The notes under the pieces are model-generated. The model was not told the DNA's origin. It ran no database searches and worked only from the letters and a program-made list of their open reading frames with translations. This document shows, piece after piece, positions 9,361-16,517 of a DNA stretch of 64,000 nt. The first letter of the stretch is position 1; each line of letters starts with the position of its first letter. The position numbers and the translations under genes are program-made. Source of the DNA: Butyrivibrio sp. AE3009 (GTDB taxonomy: Bacteria > Bacillota > Clostridia > Lachnospirales > Lachnospiraceae); the NCBI RefSeq assembly GCF_000420845.1, contig NZ_ATVS01000007.1, positions 62,001 through 126,000 on the forward strand. Direction: 5' to 3'.

Positions 9361-9927
9361 ATGAAAAAGGATATCTACATAAGGGAGGCCCTTCCTTCAG
9401 ACGCTGAGGGACTTCTTGACATTTACCGATACTATGTTGAGGATACCGCCATCACCTTTGAGTACGATGTGCCTTCAGTAACTGAGTTTGAGGGCCGCAT
9501 CCGTAAGACCCTGGAGAAGTATCCCTATATTGTGGCAGAGGACAGGGAGAGCGGTAGACTCCTTGGCTATTCCTACGCTTCCCCCTTTAAGGAGAGAGCG
9601 GCCTATCAGTGGAGCGTTGAGACCACCATCTATGTGGACAAAGACTTAAAGAGAGCCGGTCTTGGAAGACTCCTCTATAACGAGCTGGAGAAAAGGCTGG
9701 CTGACATGGGAATACTTAATGTCAACGCCTGCATCGGCTACCCCAACGGAGCTGAGGATGAGCATCTTACCTATGACAGCGTAAGATTCCATGAAAAGCT
9801 CGGCTATTCCATGGTGGGCGAATTCCACCAGTGCGGCTACAAGTTCGGACGATGGTACAACATGGTCTGGATGGAGAAGATGCTGGGAGAGCACACAGAC
9901 ACACCCAAAGAGATTAACCTTTTATGA
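9361..9927 (+). CDS. GNAT N-acetyltransferase, phosphinothricin-acetyltransferase-like
   Basis: A 188-residue GNAT enzyme. The acetyl-CoA region reads TTIYVDKDLKRAGLGRLLY, containing the R-x-G-L-G turn, and the C-terminus has VRFHEKLGYSMVGEFHQCGYKF, as in the PAT/Bar-like group (COG1247). The N-terminal IREALPSDAEGLLDIYRYY block is also typical. Members acetylate amino groups of small molecules such as amino-acid analogues; the substrate here is unknown. It follows the DUF2264 gene by 19 bp and overlaps queH by 4 bp, so it is translationally coupled to queH. A role in self-protection or metabolite repair is only an inference. Confidence 0.87.
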   Translation: MKKDIYIREALPSDAEGLLDIYRYYVEDTAITFEYDVPSVTEFEGRIRKTLEKYPYIVAEDRESGRLLGYSYASPFKERAAYQWSVETTIYVDKDLKRAGLGRLLYNELEKRLADMGILNVNACIGYPNGAEDEHLTYDSVRFHEKLGYSMVGEFHQCGYKFGRWYNMVWMEKMLGEHTDTPKEINLL

Positions 9928-10616
9928 ACAAAAGAAATTACTCCAAAGAACTGGAAAAGAAAATAGAATCCTTCGCAAACAAAAGCCAGAGGCCAAGGCT
10001 ACTCCTTCATGCCTGCTGCGCGCCCTGTTCTTCTTATTGCCTTGAATACCTGCGTGAATACTTCGACATCACAGTCTTTTTCTACAATCCCAATATCACC
10101 GAGGACGAAGAGTATAGGAAGCGTGTGGAAGAAGAGAAGAGACTCATCGCTGCCTACAACAGCCAGATCGACAGCGGCAATTTTGAGGGCATGAATTCCA
10201 CCGACAAGGCCGGCAAGATACAGATCCTTGAAGGTAACTACGAGCCCAGGGAATTCTTCGAGACGGTAAAAGGGTATGAGCTGTGCCCCGAAGGCGGGGA
10301 CCGCTGCAGGATATGCTTTGAACTGCGACTTGGCGAGACCGCCAGGATCGCAGCGGCGGAGGGCTTTGAGTATTTTACCACCACCCTCACCATCAGCCCG
10401 TTAAAAAACGCCGACGTCCTGAACGAAGTAGGCGAACAGGCCGCGGCGCAGATTAATTCAGACTGTGGACAGGAGAAGGTTCATTTCCTTCCCTCTGATT
10501 TTAAGAAAAAAGAAGGCTACAAGAGATCAATAGAGCTCTCCAGGCAGTTCGACCTCTACAGGCAGGACTACTGCGGATGCGGCTTCTCCAGACAGGAGAG
10601 GCACCCTCAGGACTAA
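9924..10616 (+). CDS. queH: Epoxyqueuosine reductase QueH
   Basis: A 230-residue protein with the QueH cysteine pattern: HACCAPCSSYCL near residue 29, CPEGGDRCRICFELRL in the middle and YCGCGFS at the C-terminus. The block TTTLTISPLKNADV is also conserved. QueH reduces epoxyqueuosine to queuosine in the wobble base of tRNAs and replaces the cobalamin-dependent QueG in many anaerobes. The cysteines are expected to bind an iron-sulfur cluster and a further metal. Length is normal. Its ATG overlaps the stop of the acetyltransferase gene. It converges on the PH-domain gene with only 10 bp between them and no visible terminator. Confidence 0.93.
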   Translation: MNKRNYSKELEKKIESFANKSQRPRLLLHACCAPCSSYCLEYLREYFDITVFFYNPNITEDEEYRKRVEEEKRLIAAYNSQIDSGNFEGMNSTDKAGKIQILEGNYEPREFFETVKGYELCPEGGDRCRICFELRLGETARIAAAEGFEYFTTTLTISPLKNADVLNEVGEQAAAQINSDCGQEKVHFLPSDFKKKEGYKRSIELSRQFDLYRQDYCGCGFSRQERHPQD

Positions 10617-10626
10617 GCCTTACGAC

Positions 10627-11076
10627 TTATATTTCGTCCATCTCGTCAATGTCATGAACATCGCTGGCTCCGAAGCCGATGTTCTGCATGCTGACGGTTC
10701 TTCTGCGAAGCCTTGCGCTCTCTGAGGCCTGAAGGATGAAGTCCTTGATCTCACGGCCGTGCTTGATGTTCTTCATGACGATGGTGCGGTCAGTAACATC
10801 GGAAGTATAGAGGATGATGGTGGACATGCCGCCGATTCTCTGCATGAGAGTACTTGTGATCTCAACATCACTTATCTTGTACATATAACAGTCGTTTTCT
10901 CTGACTGTAAAAAATCCCTTGATGATGGTAAGTACATTATCGCGAATCTCATATTTGGTGAAGGTCCAGGGAAGACCAAGGAAGAGCCATCTGCACCTTT
11001 CTGTGTAGCGAAGCTCGCCCTTGGCCTCTGTGGATTCTGCGTACTGATCGGGATTGACTATTTTTGCCATTTGCAT
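10627..11076 (-). CDS. Bacterial PH-domain protein
   Basis: A 149-residue soluble protein. The core TERCRWLFLGLPWTFTKYEIRD, then LTIIKGFFTVREND, MYKISDVEITSTLMQRIGG and TIVMKNIKHGREIKDFIL, fits the bacterial pleckstrin-homology fold (YdbS/YdbT type), where a strand-rich barrel ends with a helix. Unlike many family members it has no membrane segments. The function is unknown; such domains may mediate protein contacts or membrane association. AGGAG lies 4 nt before the first ATG. The C-terminus ends in an acidic run. It is divergent from the LytTR operon with 139 bp between starts. Confidence 0.7.
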   Translation of the reverse strand: MQMAKIVNPDQYAESTEAKGELRYTERCRWLFLGLPWTFTKYEIRDNVLTIIKGFFTVRENDCYMYKISDVEITSTLMQRIGGMSTIILYTSDVTDRTIVMKNIKHGREIKDFILQASESARLRRRTVSMQNIGFGASDVHDIDEMDEI

Positions 11077-11146
11077 TTGTCTCCTTTAAAATATGTTGGG
11101 AATAGATAGCATTAATTATATCCTATTTATGCAGCGGCAGAAAGTG

Positions 11147-11159
11147 TTGTATAATACAA
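11147..11159 (+). promoter_or_regulatory. -10 element inside a perfect 13-bp palindrome, LytTR operon
   Basis: TTGTATAATACAA is a perfect palindrome and contains TATAAT at 11150-11155, 61 bp before the regulator start. The -35 region (around 11127) is weak, as expected for an activated promoter. Start point not determined. Confidence 0.4.
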
Positions 11160-11215
11160 TTGATAGTGCGCAATACAAAATATACATAAACGCAGTAACG
11201 ACAACGGGAGAAAAC

Positions 11216-11923
11216 ATGATTCAGCTTGCGATTGTTGAAGACGAGGATTCCTACGCTTCTCAGCTGACGGAATACATAAATAAATATCAGGCGGAAAGCG
11301 GGAACTACTTCAAAATAACCAGATTCTCCGACGGAGATGAGATCACCAACGGCTACAAGGGCCAGTTTGACATTATCCTGATGGACATTGAGATGAAGCT
11401 CATGGACGGAATGATCGCAGCCGAGGAGATCAGAAAGCTTGATCAGGACGTGGTCATCATGTTCATCACCAACATGACCAACTACGCCATCAGAGGCTAT
11501 CAGGTTGACGCCCTTGACTATGTGCTCAAGCCCGTCAGCTATTTCGCTTTTTCCCAGAAGCTTGGCCGTGCCATCGGTAAGATAAGGAAAAAGGACGTCA
11601 AATATATTTCCATAGAAATGTCCTCCGGTGTTAAAAAGGTGGACGTGGACAGTATCTTCTATATAGAAAGTGAAGGTCACAACCTTGTTTTTTACACTAC
11701 CAGCGGAGAGTTCTATATTCGGGGAAAGCTCTCGGACTATGAAGAACAGCTTGCCGCCTATGGTTTTTTCAGGAGCAACAAGGGATATCTTGTGAACCTC
11801 AAGTTTGTGGACGGTGTTGAGAAGGGGAGCTGCCTCATTGCAGGCAAGCAGCTTCTTATCAGCAGAGCCAGGAAAAATGATTTTATGAGCGCCCTCACCG
11901 ACTATATGACCTCGATTATGTAG
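11216..11923 (+). CDS. LytTR-family response regulator (AgrA-like)
   Basis: A 235-residue regulator. The receiver domain (about 1-120) has the acidic pair in VEDEDSY, the phosphoacceptor Asp in IILMDIEMKLMDGM, and VLKPVSYFAF with the conserved Lys. The LytTR DNA-binding domain (about 135-235) has VDSIFYIESEGHNLVFYT and FFRSNKGYLVNLKFVD. LytTR regulators bind two 9-bp direct repeats spaced one-and-a-bit turns apart and usually activate. The start at 11216 is chosen because GGGAG lies just upstream and VVE/DD-type receivers begin there; the reading frame is open further upstream without a ribosome site. It is followed after 31 bp by its likely partner kinase. Confidence 0.92.
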   Translation: MIQLAIVEDEDSYASQLTEYINKYQAESGNYFKITRFSDGDEITNGYKGQFDIILMDIEMKLMDGMIAAEEIRKLDQDVVIMFITNMTNYAIRGYQVDALDYVLKPVSYFAFSQKLGRAIGKIRKKDVKYISIEMSSGVKKVDVDSIFYIESEGHNLVFYTTSGEFYIRGKLSDYEEQLAAYGFFRSNKGYLVNLKFVDGVEKGSCLIAGKQLLISRARKNDFMSALTDYMTSIM

Positions 11924-11954
11924 TTGATACGTCGGGCAGGATACGGAGACGTAA

Positions 11955-13262
11955 ATGGAACTGGTTTATCAGGATATACCAAGAATATATACAGCCCTTG
12001 CGGAGTGGCTGGCCTGTTTTGGCTATTGCCTGGTCCTTAAGAGGAAGGTCAAGAACGAGGACTTTATCCTCTTTACGATACTGTCGCTGGTAGTTCAGAG
12101 CATGTTTCTGGTGCTGACCAAAAGCCTTCCCGTTTACTTATGGGTGCCTTGCATGGGGATGGCGGTGGCCTTTATGTATGTGTATATGTATGCAACCTGC
12201 GACGCAACCGTCAATGTCATTGGCTATTACTGTGCCAGAGCGTTTCTTTTGGCGGAGCTTGCAGCTTCCCTTGAGTGGCAGCTGGCCTGCTATTTTTACA
12301 AATACAACAAGTCTATACTGCTGCAGTTACTTCTCCTGGTAGTGGTCTACGGAATTGTTTTTACCTGGGCTCATTACATGGAAGTCAGCATGATAAGGGG
12401 CATTTTCCAGCTGGAGATCAATAACAGAGAGCTGTGGGCTGCCATCATCATTGCCGCTGCGGTTTTCGCCTTCAGTAATCTTAGTTTTATCGTCAAGAAT
12501 ACCCCTTTTTCAGCCGGAGTTGTGGCGGATATCTTCTATATAAGGACCCTGGTGGACGTGGCCGGGATCATGATCCTCTACGTGTATCAGAGCCGTATCT
12601 GCGAGCTTCTTGCGGAAAAAGAGCTAAGGAACATCCATGCCATGCTCAAGGCCCAGTACGACAAGTACCGCAACTACCAGACCACCTTTGAACTCATCAA
12701 CATGAAATATCATGACCTTAAGCACCAGATAGCGGGGCTTCGCGCCGAGATGAGCGATGAGAAGAGAGAGGAATGGCTCAATTCCCTGGAAGCAGAGCTG
12801 GAATCCTACAGTCCCGAGCTGGAGACGGGAAACAGCGTTCTTGATACCCTTATCGCCGGCAAAACCATGAACTGCAGGGCCAACAATATCAAGATAACCT
12901 GCGTGGCGGAGGGGGACGTCCTTGATTTCATGCACGTTGCGGACATCTGTACCATTTTTGGCAATGCCCTTGATAACGCCATTGAGAGCGTCTCTCTCAT
13001 AGATGACCCGGAGAAGCGCCTGATACACATGGCCATCTCACAGAAAAAGAACTTCATCGTAGTGCAGATATCCAATTACTGCGAGAATACCATCACCATG
13101 AAAAACGGCTATCCCGTCACCACCAAGGCTGACAAGGGAAACCACGGCTTCGGACTTAAGAGTATCAGATATACAGTGGAGAAGTATCATGGAACCCTGA
13201 ATTTTGCCCTTAATGACAACTGGTTTGAGCTTAAGATACTTATCCCACAGGGAAACCATTGA
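11955..13262 (+). CDS. AgrC-like sensor histidine kinase (GHKL)
   Basis: A 435-residue membrane kinase. Residues 1 to about 215 contain six or so hydrophobic segments, as in peptide-sensing AgrC-type kinases. A coiled linker leads to the phosphoacceptor motif YHDLKHQ (near residue 253), then the GHKL ATPase domain with FGNALDNAIE (N box) and GNHGFGLKS (G box). It probably phosphorylates the LytTR regulator encoded just upstream. GGAG lies 6 nt before the ATG. No agrB or agrD-like gene is visible nearby, so the signal it senses is unknown. Confidence 0.9.
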   Translation: MELVYQDIPRIYTALAEWLACFGYCLVLKRKVKNEDFILFTILSLVVQSMFLVLTKSLPVYLWVPCMGMAVAFMYVYMYATCDATVNVIGYYCARAFLLAELAASLEWQLACYFYKYNKSILLQLLLLVVVYGIVFTWAHYMEVSMIRGIFQLEINNRELWAAIIIAAAVFAFSNLSFIVKNTPFSAGVVADIFYIRTLVDVAGIMILYVYQSRICELLAEKELRNIHAMLKAQYDKYRNYQTTFELINMKYHDLKHQIAGLRAEMSDEKREEWLNSLEAELESYSPELETGNSVLDTLIAGKTMNCRANNIKITCVAEGDVLDFMHVADICTIFGNALDNAIESVSLIDDPEKRLIHMAISQKKNFIVVQISNYCENTITMKNGYPVTTKADKGNHGFGLKSIRYTVEKYHGTLNFALNDNWFELKILIPQGNH

Positions 13263-13286
13263 TGATTTTGGAAAAAGAATAATTCT

Positions 13287-13316
13287 ACCGTTTATGACAA
13301 AAATCGTACCGTTTGT
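13287..13316 (+). promoter_or_regulatory. LytTR-type operator: two direct repeats, 21-bp period
   Basis: ACCGTTTAT (13287-13295) and ACCGTTTGT (13308-13316) both match the published LytTR consensus [TA][AC][CA]GTTN[AG][TG] and are separated by 12 bp. This is the classical spacing for AgrA/LytR regulators. A -10-like GATAAT at 13345-13350 lies 28 bp downstream with a poor -35, consistent with activation of the GH3 gene by the regulator encoded at 11216. Confidence 0.75.
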
Positions 13317-13340
13317 GACAAAAACGGCACGATTTTTTTT
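13301..13340 (+). terminator. Terminator of the LytTR operon, overlapping the operator
   Basis: 14-bp arms AAATCGTACCGTTT (13301-13314) and AAACGGCACGATTT (13322-13335) with one mismatch and a 7-nt loop, ending in eight T. The left arm contains most of the second LytTR box. Confidence 0.75.
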
Positions 13341-13441
13341 GCGTGATAATCTATAGGTGTAATGGCGCGTATGTATGTGCGCAAAATTTATAGTTTCGCT
13401 TCCTGACCAGTTGCGAACACTAAAAAGAGGGAGGTTCTTTT

Positions 13442-16432
13442 ATGTTAACTATCAACATGAGCGATGTTATGAACGTCATAACATCCATCAAATCCTATCT
13501 GATAGCTATAGGAATCATCATCGCAGTTGCAGTAGTCGTAATGATCGCTGTAATGAAGATGAAGAAGTCCACCAAGAAGCTCATCAGAGGTACAGCACTT
13601 GTTGCTATGCTCACCGGTATTGTTATTTGCGTAAATATGATCTGTACAGGTCCCATGAGCACAATGCTTGACCTTGTAAGCGGAAGCGGAACGATCACAA
13701 AAGAGACATCCGACGCTACAACCGATCTGGCTGTACAGATTGCGGAAGAGGGTATTGTCCTTGTAGAGAACGAGGCAAACACACTTCCCATTGCATCAGG
13801 CAGCAAGCTCAACGTATTCGGCTGGGCTTCCACCAATCCTATCCTTGGAGGAGCAGGATCCGGTGCTCTTAACAGCGCCTATGCAACCATCGATATCCTT
13901 CAGTCCCTCAAGGAGGCAGGTATCGAGACCAATGCGGAGCTGTCCAAGTTCTACACCGACTACAAGGCAGACAGACCTGAGGTTGGAATGTGGGCACAGG
14001 ACTGGACACTTCCCGAACCCAATGTTTCTCTTTACACAGACAGTCTTATTTCAAATGCAAAAGCATTTTCTGACACAGCACTTGTTGTTATCAGCCGTTC
14101 AGGTGGTGAGGGAGCAGATCTTCCTGCCAACATGACTGCAGTGGTTGACGGATCCTTCCAGGATGGAACAACCTACACCGCAGGTGTTTATGATGACACA
14201 TTAAATACTGGAAACGACTGGGATGCAGGTGATCACTATCTCCAGCTTACCAACAGAGAAGAAGAGATGATCGATCTTGTCTGCAGTAACTTCGACAAGG
14301 TTATCGTTCTTTACAACGGCGCCAATGCTTTTGAGCTTGGTTTTGTCAAGGATCATCCTCAGATCAAGTCAGTTCTCTGGGCAGCAGGAATGGGCCACGT
14401 TGGAATGAAGGCACTTGGAGAGATCATGACAGGTGCGGTTAATCCTTCAGGTAAGCTCATTGACACTTTTGTTTATGATATGGAAGAGACACCCTGGTGG
14501 AACAACTTCGGTGACTTCAATTACACAAATATGGACGAGTTCGCTGTTATTTCAACTAACTTCATGACAGGCAGCGAGTCCAGAGCAGATGTTTCCTTCG
14601 TTGATTACATCGAGGGCATCTATGTTGGATATAAGTTCTATGAGACAGCAGCAGCTGAGGGACTTATCGACTATGACAGCATTGTTCAGTATCCTTTCGG
14701 ATACGGACTTTCTTACACCTCCTTCGAGCAGAAGATGGGTGAGATCACAGAGTCAAACGGCAAGATTTCCTTTGACGTAACAGTAACCAACACAGGTTCT
14801 GCAGCAGGTAAGGACGTTGTTCAGGTATACTTCAATCCTCCTTACACCAACGGCGGAATTGAGAAGGCAACAGCCAACCTCATCGCTATTGAGAAGACTG
14901 ATATCCTTCAGCCCGGCGCTTCACAGACCTTCACAATTTCTTTTGATACAGAGCTTATGGCATCCTACGATTATCAGAGTGCCAAGGCATATGTTCTTGA
15001 GAGCGGAGACTATATCATCTCTGTAAACAAGGATGCACACACAGTGATCGATTCCAAGACCTATTCAGTTGGAGCCGCTGTAACCTACAACGGATCAAAC
15101 AAGAGATCAACAGATCAGATCACAGCAACAAACGTATTTGATTATGCACAGGGAGATGTAACATATCTCTCAAGAAAAGATGGTTTTGCCAACTATGCAG
15201 AGGCAACCAAGGCTCCTGCAAGCTATGAGATGAACGCAGAGGCCAAGGCTACCTTCTACAACAACAGTAACTACCTGACAGCTGAGGCTACAGCAGCTGA
15301 TGAAGATCCTAATGCCGCAGCAGTAACAACAGGCGCAGCTACAAGCTTAAAGCTCAAAGACCTCCGTGGTCTTGCCAAGGACGATCCCAAGTGGGATGAG
15401 CTCCTTAACAGCATGTCACTGGATGACATGAATGCACTGATCTCCCTTGGCGGATATCAGACCAACTCAGTTGATTCCATCGGCAAGGTACGTACCAATG
15501 ACTGTGACGGCCCTGCATCAATCAACAACAACTTTACAGGTGTTGGATCCCTTGGATTCCCTGTAGGTGTAACTATTGCAGCAACCTTTAACAAGGATCT
15601 TGCTTATTCTTTCGGTGATTTCATCGGTAAGATGGCTAACGAGATGGACGTATCCGGCTGGTATGCCCCTGCCATGAACATCCACAGAACTGCTTTTGCA
15701 GGACGTAACTTCGAGTACTATTCAGAGGACAGCTTCCTTTCAGGTATCATTGCATCACAGGCTTGTCAGGGATCCTGGTCCAACGGAGTATATGCTTACA
15801 TGAAGCATTTTGCCCTCAACGATCAGGAGCAGAACAGAATTGATATGCTCTGCACATGGTCCAATGAGCAGGCAATCCGTGAGATTTATTTAAGACCTTT
15901 CGAGATGTGCGTAAAGAACACCGATATGCTGGCTGTAATGAGCTCCTTCAACTACATCGGTAACCGTTGGGCAGGTGGTTCATCATCACTTCTTAAGACA
16001 GTTCTTCGCGATGAGTGGGGCTTCAATGGCTTCGTTCTTACCGACTACTTCGGAGTATACGGATACATGTCATCTGACCAGGCTATCCGTAACGGTACAG
16101 ACTGTATGCTGGTTAACTATCCTACAGCAACCAACAATGTACAGTTCAGAGATACCAACGGCGCTCAGCAGGCTATGAGAGAAGCTACCAGGAACATTCT
16201 CTACACAGTAGTAAACAGCCGTGCTTATGCACCTGAGAATCTTTCAGAAAAAATGGCATCCTGGAAAGTACTTATGATCGTACTTGATGTTATATTTGCA
16301 GCACTGATGATCTGCCTTATGTGCATCTTCATCAAGAACTTTGGCAAGAACAGAGCCAAAGAAGAGGCAGCACAGGCAGCTGCTCAGGCAGCTGCTCAGG
16401 CAGAGAGTGCTAATACAGATTCACAAGAGTAA
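13442..16432 (+). CDS. Membrane-anchored GH3 beta-glucosidase with permuted domains
   Basis: A 996-residue GH3 protein with reversed domain order. Two hydrophobic segments lie at about 17-38 and 50-66. The GH3 C-terminal-type domain comes next (VQIAEEGIVLVENEANTLP), then a fibronectin-III-like domain after YPFGYGLSYTSFE. The catalytic TIM-barrel domain follows, with AGRNFEYYSEDSFLSG, YMKHFALNDQEQNR and GFNGFVLTDYFG, where Asp868 is the predicted nucleophile. A third hydrophobic segment (about 938-960) and an AAQAAAQ tail close the protein. Butyrivibrio and Ruminococcus beta-glucosidases with such permutation are known. It likely cleaves beta-glucosides at the membrane. GGGAGG precedes the ATG; the upstream LytTR operator suggests two-component control. 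Confidence 0.9.
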   Translation: MLTINMSDVMNVITSIKSYLIAIGIIIAVAVVVMIAVMKMKKSTKKLIRGTALVAMLTGIVICVNMICTGPMSTMLDLVSGSGTITKETSDATTDLAVQIAEEGIVLVENEANTLPIASGSKLNVFGWASTNPILGGAGSGALNSAYATIDILQSLKEAGIETNAELSKFYTDYKADRPEVGMWAQDWTLPEPNVSLYTDSLISNAKAFSDTALVVISRSGGEGADLPANMTAVVDGSFQDGTTYTAGVYDDTLNTGNDWDAGDHYLQLTNREEEMIDLVCSNFDKVIVLYNGANAFELGFVKDHPQIKSVLWAAGMGHVGMKALGEIMTGAVNPSGKLIDTFVYDMEETPWWNNFGDFNYTNMDEFAVISTNFMTGSESRADVSFVDYIEGIYVGYKFYETAAAEGLIDYDSIVQYPFGYGLSYTSFEQKMGEITESNGKISFDVTVTNTGSAAGKDVVQVYFNPPYTNGGIEKATANLIAIEKTDILQPGASQTFTISFDTELMASYDYQSAKAYVLESGDYIISVNKDAHTVIDSKTYSVGAAVTYNGSNKRSTDQITATNVFDYAQGDVTYLSRKDGFANYAEATKAPASYEMNAEAKATFYNNSNYLTAEATAADEDPNAAAVTTGAATSLKLKDLRGLAKDDPKWDELLNSMSLDDMNALISLGGYQTNSVDSIGKVRTNDCDGPASINNNFTGVGSLGFPVGVTIAATFNKDLAYSFGDFIGKMANEMDVSGWYAPAMNIHRTAFAGRNFEYYSEDSFLSGIIASQACQGSWSNGVYAYMKHFALNDQEQNRIDMLCTWSNEQAIREIYLRPFEMCVKNTDMLAVMSSFNYIGNRWAGGSSSLLKTVLRDEWGFNGFVLTDYFGVYGYMSSDQAIRNGTDCMLVNYPTATNNVQFRDTNGAQQAMREATRNILYTVVNSRAYAPENLSEKMASWKVLMIVLDVIFAALMICLMCIFIKNFGKNRAKEEAAQAAAQAAAQAESANTDSQE

Positions 16433-16451
16433 TAATTACTGTTGATTATTC

Positions 16452-16484
16452 GGAAGGCGCCGGTCCAATGGGCCGGACGCCTTC
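16452..16484 (+). terminator. Hairpin between the two GH3 genes
   Basis: Near-perfect stem with arms at about 16453-16467 and 16470-16484: GAAGGCG and CCGGTCC pair with GGGCCGG and ACGCCTTC. No T run follows, so it may protect mRNA ends or terminate only partly. Confidence 0.5.
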
Positions 16485-16517
16485 TGATATTCAAACAAAC
16501 AAATGGGGATAAAAATC

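Noticed and set aside
13361..13405. 14-codon frame as an AgrD-like signal peptide for the LytTR pair
   Set aside because: No convincing ribosome site, no cysteine or processing motif and no agrB nearby.
16433..16517. Upstream ATG at 16503 as start of the canonical GH3 gene
   Set aside because: No ribosome site precedes it, whereas GGGGA is well spaced for the GTG at 16518.
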